From NCBI RefSeq assembly GCF_033807715.1, contig NC_084607.1:16540941-16604940 (forward strand): a DNA stretch of 64,000 bases, read 5' to 3'. A program made the position numbers and the translations under genes. Shown piece by piece: positions 31,563-44,240 of this stretch (the first letter of the stretch is position 1; each line of letters begins with the position of its first letter). Source of the stretch: Cololabis saira (taxonomy: Eukaryota; Chordata; Actinopteri; Beloniformes; Belonidae). The notes beneath the pieces were generated by a model. The model did not search any database and was not told the origin of the DNA. It saw only the letters and a list, made by a program, of their open reading frames with translations.

Positions 31563-34220
31563 AGCAATTGTCTTTTATTCAACGCATGTTGTCATGGCTC
31601 ATTTTCATCGGTTACCAAGGTTCTTCTAGCGTGATACAGGACTAGATTTAGCATTTGTGAGGCATGCTGGGACTTTTTCTATGTTTTGCTGAACCTCCAA
31701 CCACAAAGGAATTAATTTGAAGAAACATTTGATTTACTTTTACAAAGTGTCGTCTGGCTGCGGTCTCCTGTACCATTTTTCTGGTTTTAATGAATACCGA
31801 TGGCTTTATGACGTCTTAATGGTATGTACGTTTTTTTATTCTGTTTACTTACTTTACTGGTGTGCCTCTAGACCAGGTCTCCCTCGAAAAGAGATTTTAT
31901 CTCAAGGGACATCCTGGTAAATTAAAAGTTAAGTGAAGAATAAAAAGTTCAGGCATCACAGAAGCCATATAAAAGAAGAAAAAAAAGGCAAGAGCTTAAG
32001 ATCTCAGACATAGTTTATGACTGTACAGTAGGGAAAATACTGTAGAAATATGGCTTGTTTGTTGTTTGTCAGGAGAAAAGCAGCTTCTCTATAACACATC
32101 AAAGTGTGAACAAAACAAGACTTTTGGAATAATATCCTTTGAGCAGATGAGAACGAAATGCTGATGTTTAGCCAAAAAGGGCGGCGCCGCGTCTGACAAA
32201 AACAAAACACATCACATCACTGGAAACGCCTCGTACCAACTGTGAGGTTTGATGTTTTGTGCTTGTTTTTGAAGCCACAGGATGTGGGCATCTTCAAGTC
32301 TTTGAGTCAAAAACGAACATCTTTATTTACCAATGTAGCTTGGAGTCAAATGCAAGGTCATCCGTCCCCGAAGCCTGGCTGATGTTGGCTGAAGCGGCAT
32401 GGGGAACGACCCCACACACCCTCAGCAGAAACAGAAACGGAGAAGAATCGAGGCGACACGGAGGTCATGTGCAAAGAGACGTAACGAATGCCTGTAAACC
32501 GCGGAGATATGGGGCAACACCGTATTGAAATGGAGGTCAAAATGCATTTACGGTGATGTAAAAAGGCTGATGATGTCTGACTGATGAGAAAACGACGACT
32601 TTGAGCCATCGTTGCTGAAGAGTTTTTCACTCACTGGTTCTGCGTTTTGACTCAGCTTCTGTTAAATAATGACATGGTATGTCACGTGTTGTTGTTGTTT
32701 ATCCATACCTATGCTATTTATTGAATGGATAAAAGAGTCACTTGTCGATGATTTGGCTCTGTGGTCCAGAGGTTTGTCTGTCCAGGCCAAAACCAGACGT
32801 GGTCAGGACGTTGCCGACAGTCTGCCTTCGGTCACGACTTTAACACCAATATTTTTAGTGTTGATTCTTAGTCATCCGGGTCGCGGTAATCCTAAGAGCT
32901 CGGAGGCAGCTGGACCTCTGGAGAAGAAGTCTATTAAAGCTCTCAGGAGCAGTATTTTTAAATCCTGGGGGTATGGAGGAACATTTTTGTTGAGCCGGAT
33001 TCTTCTGTCCTTTTGATGTGGGCAGGACCACCGCGGCTCATTTCAGCACATCACTGGCATCCAGCGTCTGAGCGTGTTCTGAAGAACAAGTGTCTCGACT
33101 TCAATCCCTGCACACATTACACAACAACATGTCATTCACACAAATTTACTATGAAGCTTTATGCAAAGATAAAGAGTTGTAAATGCAGCCTTTGGGGACT
33201 ATGAAAAATGATTCATCCACGAAGCAATTATGCACTAAATTACAAAAGTTATATTACTTTAGTTATTGGAATGACATTCAAAAAAATAAATGCATCTATA
33301 ACTGGGGAAAATGTGTTGTACAATTTGAAAAAATATGAAATGAAAAATCAATCAATGGGGAGACATAAATACAATGAAATGTATGGAGATTTAAAATTTA
33401 TATTGAGAGAAATGGATGAGAAAAGATTAAATGAATGATATTTACAGATGAATAGGAAATGTAATGAACAGGGTTACCAATAGAAAGTGAAGTGAATACA
33501 GTTGATAATTAGAGCAGATGGATCAGTTCACTTTATCGTGAGGTTAATTTCATTTGGCACATTTTCAATATGTTGTCCTCAAGTGCAAAGAAGCATAATC
33601 TTGCCAAAAGGCAATGACTTGGTCATAAATTGCACGTCTATATTCATATTCTGTTATTCTCAGGAATAAAAGCTGTTTTCAGGTTAGTAAGTTGATCTGT
33701 TATGATCAAGCGGGGAGCCGTACGCTTGTCCTTCTGGATCTTTGTGCTGTGTAAACTGTGAAGGTTTCCCTTATTGTTGAGACGTGACATTTCTGCTCTT
33801 AATGACTCATTTGATCTGAGCTAAATGATGCGACTTATAGTTGAACCGAGCAGATAGTCATGTGAGCGGATGCTCACATGGGCCGTGTTGCTACTGTAAA
33901 CAAGCTGCGCTGTGCTGATCATCAACACGTCTGCTTGTCTTTGAGACGACACCAACCTGAGCCGCTCCTCCTATTCTGGTACACCTGTGTTTGTAGATCT
34001 GTGCAGCTCTCAAACATCACCTGGAGGACGGGACACTTCCGTTGGCGCTGTTAACGATTTGCAACTACATGCAGACATGCTCATCATAGGTACAGTACAT
34101 CAGCCCGTAAATTTGACATGGAGCACAATTATCCAATCAGATTTAGACAATACTCTGCTATATAAACTGTAACCTTAATCTAATCAGACTAAGCAATAAT
34201 CACATGAAGGTGTGTGCTGT
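31563..34220. other. probable intron, nothing recognised
   Basis: No supported gene or transposon boundary. AT-rich from about 33180 to 33500. Confidence 0.4.
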
Positions 34221-34275
34221 ATCAGAATCAGAATCAGGTTTATTGGCTGAGTCAGGTCAAACAAGACAGGGAATT
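34221..34275 (-). mobile_element. short retroelement tail (AGAATCAG repeat)
   Basis: ATCAGAATCAGAATCAGGTT followed by TATTGGCTGAGT and ACAAGACAGGGAATTAAA is a 3'-end motif seen many times in fish genomes. Short fragment only. Confidence 0.4.
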
Positions 34276-34838
34276 AAATAGACAGTATGCCAATGCCAAT
34301 CATAGCCGCATGATGAAGTCATGTAAACGCCTTCATTGAAGTATGAGATCCCGTTGGCGTTTTCACTGCATTTTGTCACCAATAAATTCCACAGAGTCAA
34401 CTTTTTCCCCACCAGTCTTTACTTCTCATCCTCGTCCAGTACTGCTGAGATCTTTGTGGGGGTGGAGAAAAGTTTCAGAATGACAGTACAGCGATCCATT
34501 GCTGTTAAAAAGCGAATCTGCCGATGTCGATCTGAAGCAAAAGACTCAAACGATAAACGATATAAAGGATCATGATTTAATAAAGTTCATTTTGTCTTTA
34601 GATTACAATTTCATTAGCTAGTTCTTTTTTAACATCAGCTGATAAATGACGGGTCACACACACACCATCTTGTGACACAAAGAATTGCCAAAACGTATTT
34701 AAAGTATTTAAATAACCAAAATGTTTTTGTCTGAAAAAAGAACTAACAAATGAGAAGGATATAAAGGATCCTTTCACTGGTGGACATATTAGTGTTATTT
34801 AATTTTCTGGAGGGAGTGGACAACGTAAGGCGTAGTGA

Positions 34839-35414
34839 CCAGGGTTGCCAGATATGGAGAAAAATAAGCAAAAAAAAAAGAAATTAATTAGCTCTATTTA
34901 TTGTGATTGAACAACAGTGGCAGCTAACACGTCCTTCAGTCCTTCTGCTCAAATAAACTATCCGTTATGCAAAACTGAATTCAAGTCATTTGACCTTTGA
35001 AACGATGGAATTGATTTATAAAATTGACAGTTGAAAGTCCTTATGGAATGGCCCAGGGCATCAGGTCAGGGAGGAGAGAGAGTGAGGCGCGTGTAGTGCC
35101 TGTACAGTAGTAACAGTACAAAGTGTGAGATTTAAAGGCCCCATCATAAAGAGCTGGCCATATGTTGCATTGATTTTCACGTGCTTCCTGGTTGCTTGTT
35201 GCCTTTCGAGCTCGGGCCGATGCCGTGTGTAGAGATTCTCCTTGAGGCAAAAGAATAATATTACCAAACCTAAAACAAGCTACAGTGCCGAAAAATCCAA
35301 AAAGGTTGCGAATTTTCCCATTGTGGGACAATAAAGGAATATCTAATCAAATTCAAAATTTAATCAAATCAAAAGTCCAAAGTCGCTCGTAATAACCAGC
35401 CGTAGCAACCCTGG
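34839..35414. mobile_element. non-autonomous DNA element, TAGTGA duplication
   Basis: Short inverted ends CCAGGGTTGC (34839-34848) and GCAACCCTGG (35405-35414), flanked on both sides by TAGTGA (34833-34838, 35415-35420). An interior stretch, AATTTTCCCATTGTGGGACA with ATAAAGGAATATCTAATC (35311-35347), looks like a LINE 3' tail, so a retroelement fragment is probably nested. Superfamily not assigned; a 6-bp duplication is not diagnostic. Confidence 0.6.
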
Positions 35415-35420
35415 TAGTGA

Positions 35421-36363
35421 CGTATTACATCCCATCAATCTAACGTTGCTCTTTAACATGTAAACCCGGATTATGAAGTGAATATTCTTAAGGCAAATCA
35501 TGTAAATGGTTTAATCTGAATATTATCTTAATTAGATTAAGGTCAATAATCAGATTATTGTTGTCCATGTAAACGTAGTCATTTAAATCAAATAAATTAT
35601 GGGGTCTAAGAGGACTGGGTGGCGCTTGTTTCAAAACTTTTTCTCAAAAGGCTGTGAAGGAAATGAACGAGAAATCTTCATGTCTCGTTGCAGCTTTTTT
35701 AAATTATGAAAATGAAAATTTTGTAAATGAAAAAAAGCTTTTGAAGTTCTTTGACATGGTATAAGCTAAAAGATGTTTGGCACCAGTGATCCTCAGTTAA
35801 TGGTTGTATCATGGAAAGCGATATAAAGAGAAATAAATGCAGGCTTTTGGCACAATAGATTGCAGCTGCAGGCTCTTTCAGTTCTTTAAAACCCTCTCTC
35901 TATGTGCAAAGGCTCTGGTGCTGTGGGGCAAAGACCTCTGTGGGGTAAAGGTGGAGTTGACCTTTACTGACAGCACTGAGCTCGCCATGAAGGGGAGTGG
36001 GGTATGTTTGTGTATGTTTGTGTGGGCAAAGAGGGGGAGGCTATGCTTAGGGGAGCATCGGTGCGGCGGGGGGATGGGTCCAGAGCTCTGGTGACGGGCT
36101 TAGATACTGTGTTTGAGAAACTGCAGCTATCTGACCTCTGACACATGACAAGCGAGAAAGATCAAAGGACACAGTTCACGAAAGTTGCCTGCATCAGTGT
36201 CGGGAAAAGGTAAAACGGGGACTCCATGCCACTGGCAGAGTAACAGGAGACAACAGAGCCGAGATCCTCGGCACGAACCTTTACTGACAGAAACATTCCC
36301 ACCTGTATGTCATCAGACCAGTTTAAAGATGTTGAAACAACATATAACCCTTATTTGCTTCAC

Positions 36364-36364
<1 letters not shown>
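35421..36364. other. probable intron, nothing recognised
   Basis: A short inverted pair, ACATGTAAACCCGG (35457) and CCATGTAAACGTAG (35564), both include TGTAAAC and may mark a decayed fold-back element. Nothing else seen. Confidence 0.35.

Positions 36365-36452
<88 letters not shown>
36365..36452. repeat. (AC)44 microsatellite
   Basis: Uninterrupted AC repeat of 88 bp. ORFs of Thr-His or Cys-Val repeats across it are artefacts. Confidence 0.98.
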
Positions 36453-36454
<2 letters not shown>

Positions 36455-37473
36455 TTGGGTATACTTGCAGTGTTCAAACTGCCAAACAGACTCTTGCAGC
36501 TGAGAGGAAGCTGACAAAACCAAGTGTAACACTGAATGGTGTTAATGTACTTGTGTAAAATAGTCTCTTTTTTTTCCCGTCTGATTTATAGCATCGATCT
36601 GGCTGCATGTGTCCAATCGTTCTCCTCGTGGATATTGAGTTTGTGCAGTGTGTAGTTGTCTGGTCTGGTCTCGTCCTATCTCCACACGCCTGCTGGAAGG
36701 CAAAGTCCGCACCAGCCGGGGGTATGCAGCGAGATCCTCTTACATATGCCCGGCAACCGCTCTCTGACAATTATGCCGTGTTACACGGTAGAAAGATATT
36801 TGTATATAAATGGCAGGATAAACTGTGGGATTAAAAACTGGAAAGGAGCTGCCTTATCAACATCAGAGAGGTGGTGCAGGCCATCGGCTGACCTCCGTCA
36901 GTGGAATATTGTATTGTGTCAGCTGGTAGATTAATAAAGATCTGTCTTTCATTCTCACAGGCAGCAGGGACAGAGTTCATCGCTGATGTTTGCATTACGT
37001 GTTTGATCCGTGTCTTACTAGCTCCACCACGGGGCAGAGGAAGCCTCGGTCTCAAACCTGCCCCTGGCTCACTGGGTACCCTTTAGGCGTTTTTAGCTGG
37101 ATCCCGCTATAATCGCTGGATGATGAATGCGTTTTTAACTGTGTGGGCGTGTAGTATGACGTATTGTTCCCATTTATACTCTGTCAGACAGGTTTAATTT
37201 TCAAAACAAGGATGGATGAACATCGGGATGAGTGTTTCTTGGCCGGGTTTTGCTTCTGGTAAAGCCCCGGTTTGTCATTTTTGTCTCCACTTGTTCAAAC
37301 AATGGACCGTCTTTTGTGGTTTTGGACATACGGTGGTTTATGGCGTCCGAGGCTCCAAGGCTGAGTAGCTCGGGGATGTCCTCGTCTCCCCAGTTACTCG
37401 TCTTTCAAATATAGATTCTACCTGTTACATCCTTTTGCTGTTGTTACTCTCATCAGCTGTTTCCTTTTTTTTT

Positions 37474-37520
37474 ATAAAATAATAATAATAATAATTATTA
37501 TTATTATAATAATTAAAAGG
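37474..37520. repeat. AT-rich trinucleotide palindrome
   Basis: AATAATAATAATAAT is followed directly by TATTATTATTATAATAATT, so the run can fold on itself. Confidence 0.8.
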
Positions 37521-38147
37521 ATAATAAAAAAGGCAAGATTTACTCTGCAACCTGAAATTCACTTTGAATATCTGCATTCAGAGGAGATGAGCTTTGCGTT
37601 TCAATTCTCTGTTTAATTGACCCAGTGTCATTGAGTGAGTTTCCATTACCACCAGATTTGCACAAAACCTAAATATCGCAAAGGAAAACCTGCAATGGAA
37701 ACACCTTGAATTTGAAAAGAAAACTCTCAAATATCACAAAGACCTTTTCATGCTTGAATGAGGTGGTTTTTCAGACGTGTTGGTTGTCCAGTTTAGTGCA
37801 AAAATGTAACAGAAACACTTTATTTGCAGTTGGGCATCTCTGGCAGCACTGGATGTAGGTAGTCGATCATGTGACCGCTTGAATGATCACAAGCTGCCTT
37901 TGTCTTCCGCCAACTATTTTCCCAACAACGGTAGCAGCAGTTCCAATGATTTGTCCAAAACTAACGATGTGTCCGTCTACCTTCTTCAATTCAAAATAAT
38001 CCTCTTATTTGTTTTGATGACAAGTCTCGCAGGAGAGTTATGAAGTATTGTGGGACGACATTTCAGGATACCTACACCCATTTGCAAAACGCCGTTCAAA
38101 GGAAACACAAAAAATAGGCAAATAAACTGGGCATGTCAACACAATGG

Positions 38148-38953
38148 ACCTGGTATTAACATTCGTCCTGATTGATCTGATCACAAGTGGTCACTTGTGG
38201 GAATTAGCAAGTACATAATTTTTGAATCTAATCCACACATTTACCACCACCAAAATACATCGCTGACCTCCTCCTACCTTATGCGCCAAATCGGGCTCTT
38301 AGATCAGCACACCAATCATTACTGTCTGTCCCTCAAACTCGTTACAAATCCAGAGGTGACCGTGCTTTTCAAGCTGTTGCGCCAAAATTATGGAATGCTC
38401 TCCCCTCACAACTGCGTTCTCTGGACTCTTGTGAAGGCTTTATGAAGCAGCTGAAAACGTTTTTATTCAGACAGGCTTTTGGTTAACCGTTTATTGTGTC
38501 TCTGCGTTGCTGCTATGTTTTTAATTGTGCGTTGCGACTATGTTTTTAACATGCCAGCCCAGTGCTGTTTTCTGTACCTTGTTAATTTTATCTAGGTTTT
38601 TATATATATGTATACTATTGGTATCTTTTCTTTTTAATATCTTTTAATTTGTGTGCCTTTTTTTAAATGTAAAGCACTTTGTGATTTTATATCTGTGAAA
38701 GGTGCTATATAAATAAACTTTACTTACTTACTTACTTACATTTGTCCCTATTTTGTATCTTTTGTACCTGTGGGAGGCAGCCATGCACAAAACTGTGTCC
38801 AGTCACAAAGAAAAAGTAAAAAAGGACACCTTTTCTGTCTGTTTATTTAACAGATGAATAATATGCACTGTATGTTATAGTAGTAAGAGTACTCATTAAG
38901 TCTGTCCATATGTGATCAGATCACCCAGGGCAGATGTTAATACCAGGTCTAAA
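38148..38953. mobile_element. inverted-repeat DNA element carrying an L2 fragment
   Basis: ACCTGGTATTAACAT at 38148 and ATGTTAATACCAGGT at its right end (to about 38949) are inverted copies. GATCTGATCAC / GTGATCAGATCAC lies just inside each. Most of the interior is the L2 LINE fragment below, so the L2 copy inserted into an older DNA element. No clear target duplication was seen. Confidence 0.6.
38220..38739 (+). mobile_element. L2-type LINE 3' fragment
   Basis: The + strand shows the decayed end of the L2 ORF2 (the usual RAFS..APKLWN-type region reads here as LFKLLRQNYGMLSPH, followed by an ETFLFR-type segment). The 3' box AAAGCACTTTGTGATTTTAT and GTGCTATATAAATAAACTTT and a (TTAC)n tail (38721-38739) follow. 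The same end structure is seen at 16711 on the other strand. Confidence 0.85.
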
Positions 38954-39840
38954 CAGAGCCGGTGGGACCAAGTGGATCCCTGAGAGGAAAAGTTGGAATC
39001 CCTGACAGGGAAACTTAAAGAGGCAGTCAGATAGTTAATAAAGATGATAAATCGATTTGCTAAAAATCTCCACATATTTTCATTTCTGATAAGCAGAGTT
39101 GATCTCAGAACATAAAAAGCGCCTCAGGTTGACTTTTTGTGTGAACTGGCACGACTCAAATAAACTGAACTGAACTGATTAAAAGTAAAGCATTGCCATT
39201 AAATGGATGAATATGCAGTGATGGCGGGGGGCTGTTAAAATCCCGTCACTCTAATCCAACAGGAGCGTCTTGTTTTTGCCTGTGAGATTTCTGACTGCTG
39301 GCACAGCTGTAGTGCACAGACACATGCTGACAGATTTAATATAGAAAAATTGCTATTTCCAGCCTGTACAAACTTTAAATCCTAATATTGTAAGGACAAA
39401 CTACCTTTTCTATGTCATACTACTTACCCTAAGGTATCATTTTCCATGGCCTCTGAAGATCAGAGAGTAGCTACTCTAAGGCGAAACTTCAGCATTCAGT
39501 TCAGGGTATTTATGATTGGGCCTCTTAATTTGCATTTTTGCAGGAATGTGTAAACTACACCCTGATGTAGGATCCCATCAGAGCTCATTACAGCCCAGAA
39601 CTCCCTCCCGCAAAGCCTGTTGGGAATCCACAGCCCCCCCTCGCTGCTCCATGTGTGTCCCTTATGGTCTTTGGAGAGACAATGAAGCTGGAACTGGACG
39701 GAGATGGGAGTTAGCATATTTCTGTGGAGGTTTCTGATTAATAGGGTCATTTGCCATATTCACACAGTTATCACAGCATAAAGACACACTGGAGATCCCC
39801 TCTCCATTTAGCCTGCGCTCTCCAGCTGTGCATTGACAGT
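38954..39840. other. probable intron, nothing recognised
   Basis: No supported feature. Confidence 0.4.
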
Positions 39841-40442
39841 CAGTATGTTTACATGCAATAACAGAAAGTCGAATTCTTGCCTTAATCCAACCGATTTCGA
39901 ATTTTTAAAAGCCATGTATACACCTTAGCTGGGCCGAACTGAAGCTCTTGAGATTGAGTTTTTAGTGCCAGATAATGCGGTCCTAATTCGAGTTATTCCG
40001 GCATGTATATGCAACCCACGCTGAACCGAGTTACTGACTGCCCGGAAGTGAAGACACCGCAGGAGCAGGAATAATAAGAGTAACGGCATCACAACAACAC
40101 GGTACCAGAAGAAGAAGAGGGAGACTTTGCTGCATCTTACCTGCAACATGATCACGCTTAGTATGTATAAAATCTACAGAGCTGCTGCATCATCAGCGTC
40201 CATTGTTTCGCATGTTGTTGTCGTCCTTCGTGCTTGTTTACTAATTGTTCCCAGAAGAACGCCAACGGGAAAGTGCATGTGGCGCCACCTAGCCTCACGG
40301 AGACGAACGCACCTCACTCAATAATCGATTGTCTTCTCGCGCATGTATACTTGGATTTCTCTGAATGTCCAGTTTAATCTTTAGCTGGATTGTTGCCAAT
40401 AGCTTGATTTACTGTAGATTTGCATGTAACCACACTGACTGA
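39839..40442. mobile_element. non-autonomous element with TTTACATGCA ends
   Basis: GTCAGTATGTTTACATGCA at the left and TGCATGTAACCACACTGAC at the right form 19-bp imperfect inverted ends. Additional mirrored GCATGTATA motifs lie inside (about 39914, 40002, 40342). No coding sequence. Target duplication not clear; superfamily not assigned. Confidence 0.65.
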
Positions 40443-43400
40443 TCGCACCAAGGTGCGCTATTCCCTCCTCGGTGTGCACTTTGACAAAGCGTTGCAGCAT
40501 TCGGAAGTCTGAAGACTGTCCCTTTCCTCTACTTCAAGGTCCACCATCAGCAACGGGTCTCTAATATCTGTAGTCACTCAAAAAACCCTCAAAAAATGCA
40601 ATAAAGAAGTAAAAGAAAAATTTCTACACGGTTGTTCCTTTCAGGACACAGGCAGTACCGCTAGCCTCAGTTTCTGGCGATATTGGTGGTGCTACCTCAG
40701 TTGCAGGATGGAGATGCCGGCCGGCTTCAGCAGAAGTAAGATAATGGCCCAACTTCAGTTGATGGAAACCGCTCAAGGTTGCTAAGCACAGAACCAGGGT
40801 TCAAGCAGTAGCCAGTGTGTCAATTTTTGTGGCAGAGTTAATAAAACTAGCCGTCCTCACACCCCTATTTCACTCAGGGTGGAATAAAGCTTCTACAGAG
40901 GTGGAACCAAGAGGATATGTGAATGGGAGAGCATTTTGTATCAAGATTAAACCTTGTAACCTGAAGCATATAAACTGTTAAAAGACACAAGACTTCTTGC
41001 ACAAAAGTGCGTGAACCTGTTCTTTTAATAGTAATATCTAAAACTGTCCCTGATCATGGTCGTCTGCTATAAATATCAGTCACTGGGATAACTGAACATG
41101 TGCAAAAGCTGCTCTGTACTTGCCCTTTAGTCATGAAGGGACATAACTATCTCTTATTAAATCATTTTTGATATAAAAATGCTGTTTGTACCACAAGTTA
41201 TTAGCCATTGCAAAAGATAATGTTGGAGGAAAGAAAATGTCTCACCGAAGTGCTTAGTTGGGAAAATCAGGGTAATTGAGGGCAGCGAATGATTGGTCAG
41301 AGCAGATAGTAAAGGTGCTTAGCTTAAACTTTCTGCTGTGGATATGTTTTAAAACATAAAAACATGATAAATACTTCTTGCATATATCACGTATATTTTA
41401 TAGAAATCAATGTAGATGGTATCTTCAGTCATTTGACACATTTTCTCACAATGGAAATGAGAATATGGAGAATTTCATGACAAAGTACAAGAAGCACAGT
41501 CTTGTTTCGTGTGCACGCAACTGTGAGATCAACAAACCTGAAGTATGAGAGTCTTTGTGTGTCTTTGTATGTGTCAGGCACTAAATTGGCTGGTTCTTTT
41601 CTTTAGGGGCCCCCTGCCAGTAAGCCTGGGGACCCCTGCAGCGGGTGCTGACTCTGAACACGAGTTTCAATGCTGACGCTCCACTCTGCTGCACCAGCTG
41701 AGGAAAGTAATTCAAGTCTAAACAGGGATATGCCAGTTTGACCGAACTGGCATCATTTTCATAAGGATCTTTGTCTCTCTTTGGTAATTATGTAGGTGTT
41801 ACTGAAGAAGAGTAACGTATGGAAATGAATAAACATGTATTTGAAGGTTATATCATATTCAGTATTTTAAGTTATCCTGCTTGCATTTGACAGTATTTGG
41901 GGTTTCTGAGCCACACATTGGAAAAAGTCTGCATTTTCAGATTACCATTCCCTAGAAATCAATCAGAACAAGACCTAATGACAAGTATCCAAATGCCCTG
42001 AGCTAACACAGTGAACTTACTCATCTGGATCTGCTGCATGGTTTCCAATTCAGGCTGTATGTAGGTTAAGCTTCTTGCGGGGTGATTATTTCAGATTTTT
42101 TTTTCTTTTTCAAGAATAGGCATTATGTTTCCTGCACATTGTTATCCCAGAGCGTGTTGTTCAGCTGCTCTGCTGGATATTCATTCAATAACCATGGGTT
42201 AGAAACAACGCTTGTCAATAGCCTGCTTTGACTCGATTTCCTTTGAGCTCAGAAGTGAAGGATGGAAATTTAAAAAAAAAAACATTAAGATTTTATTCCT
42301 GAAAATGTATCAAACAGGATGCCGGATGGAGCAGTGATAGATGTGTCATTTTCTGGCATCCTGCTGTGATTTCTGTGCTTTGTTTTATTTTATTTTTAAA
42401 ATTAATTTTATTTTGAAAACTTTGACAGAAAATCGTCCCCGCCCCGGCATCCAAGTGAGTGATGTAATTCAGTTCAGGCTTTGAATAGTTTCACAAGACT
42501 TTCCACGAAGAAACGCATCATCTCTTTGAAGAAATGCTCATTAATCACATTTGAGACGTTTGTTTATCACAAAAGGCAAAGCAGCTATTTACATTTGCAA
42601 CCTAAAGTTAACTGATAGCCTTGAAACTAACGCGTTAATAATAGTTTCATGTAATTCTTTTCCAGACATAAAAAAAAATGAAAAAATAAAATCATCTTGA
42701 AGATTTCATTCAGAGTAAAGTTGTCATGAGAAATACAAATATATGGGTTCTCGTTAAGTTAGTGGTTCAGAAAAACACTCCGTAATGGATATATCATTAG
42801 ATAATACGGATAATTAGTTGTGGCTCTGGAAAAATATGCTTCTTTGTGGTTGTGGCAAAAAAATAAAAAAGCAGTGGAGTACATGTTTATCTTTTATAAA
42901 CACTCACTCTTTTTATGAATAAAATAGTCCAAGAAAGGTTTACAAGTTTCACGAGTTACTTTTCGTTTCTAAAAAGTAGTCGCTGCTGCTGGATAACGAC
43001 ACCTTTCGTTATGTCCTCTCGACTGGTTGGAGTCGTTTCAGGCCAAAGGTAAAGACATGATCTGTAGGTGCCGATGGGCTGCGTATGGATGTTGCTGCCG
43101 GACAGCGGCGACTGGTTCCCCTCTCCACTCTCGTCTTGGTTCGGTGGTTTTTTCTGGCTCCGGAGTTCGGCTCCAGAAAGGCCCGGCTTCAAAAATGCTG
43201 GTTTTTCCTGCCGTCCCTCGTTTGAGCTGGAGGCTGTGTCCACATTTAACCCCCCGCCTCCCCGGGGCCAGAGATTATATAATGTCATCCACTGGGTCTC
43301 TGTTTGAGAACAGCACGCATGAATGCACACATACAATTTGCGTAGACATCGATTAACAAATGCAGATTTTAGTGTACGATTGCAGAAATGTGGCAAAGGC

Positions 43401-43957
43401 CTAATTCGACTGCCAGGAGGGAGGAACAAAGCTCAGTGGGTTGTCATTAAGGTGAATAACGGAGAGGAGGAGGAGAGAAAAACAAGCTTGTAATAATGTG
43501 AGAAAGATACCGTTTTTATTAAAGCGGCCTTTTCTGGCTATTTCCAAACAGGTTGTGATGTGTCAGCATCAAGAAAGCTCATTGATATATTTGAAAAAGT
43601 GCACAACTGCTGCCAGTTATAGGATTGGATTTTCTGTCCAAATGTGCAGCAGGATGGCTGTGAAAGGAAAGAGTGGAGGTTTTGCAACGGTCCACACAAA
43701 GTCCAGACTAAACTCAACTGAAAAGCAGTTTCAGAGACTGATAACGTAACATACATGGTGTAACACGCAATATGCTCCGTATGTTGTTCATCTGAGGACC
43801 TCTTTATTTCTACGTTACGTTTGAGTTACCTGTCTGAAATGTGTTTTAGGCAACTCCACCAGGATTGCGTCTACATGACATCGAGAACAATGTACTACAT
43901 TCATTTGTCATTAATGCGAAACAGTGGTTAAATATTTCAGTTCGTCTGAACCTTCAC
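40443..43957. other. probable intron, nothing recognised
   Basis: Several kilobases without a recognisable exon, RNA gene or repeat boundary. The 157-codon minus-strand ORF at 42956-43429 has no family resemblance and no splice or codon support. Confidence 0.4.
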
Positions 43958-44240
43958 TCACTCTACAATATTCTCCAGCGTCAGCTCTTGTTCCTTCGCC
44001 GCAGTAGCCGTGTTGCACTTCTGTTTGAATATGTGCTTGTACTCATCATACGATTGCAATAATATGTTCAGTTGGGGAACTGAAATAGGAAGATCACTTC
44101 CACTGACTTGGCGTTGTCGTGGTGAATCACTGAGTCTGAGCTCCATTGATTGACCTTTCCTGAAACCGAAAACTCTGAGTTTCTTAAATCAGAGTTTGTT
44201 GAACCTCCTTTTGTGAGACAGGCCCCTGAAAGAAAGCTCA
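43958..44240 (-). pseudogene. fragment of a Myb/SANT-like domain protein from a Harbinger-type transposon
   Basis: The minus-strand peptide includes LLQSYDEYKHIFKQKCNTAT and AAKEQELTLENIVE, which resembles the Myb/SANT-like DNA-binding proteins of PIF/Harbinger elements (pattern Y-E-x-K-x-I-x-x-K-x-x-T-A..K...W..I). Only about 60 codons remain and a stop follows the domain start, so it is a dead fragment. The 5' side (to 44240) contains GGGCCTGTCTCACAAAAGGA, a motif common at such element ends in fish. Judged from pattern memory only. Confidence 0.45.

Noticed and set aside
37630..38130. Possible MITE between TTTCCATTACCACC and the CAAAGGAAACAC region
   Set aside because: Inverted match is too short and imperfect to support boundaries.
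42956..43429. 157-codon minus-strand ORF
   Set aside because: No motif, no family resemblance, and low-complexity Gly/Pro/Ser composition; treated as chance.
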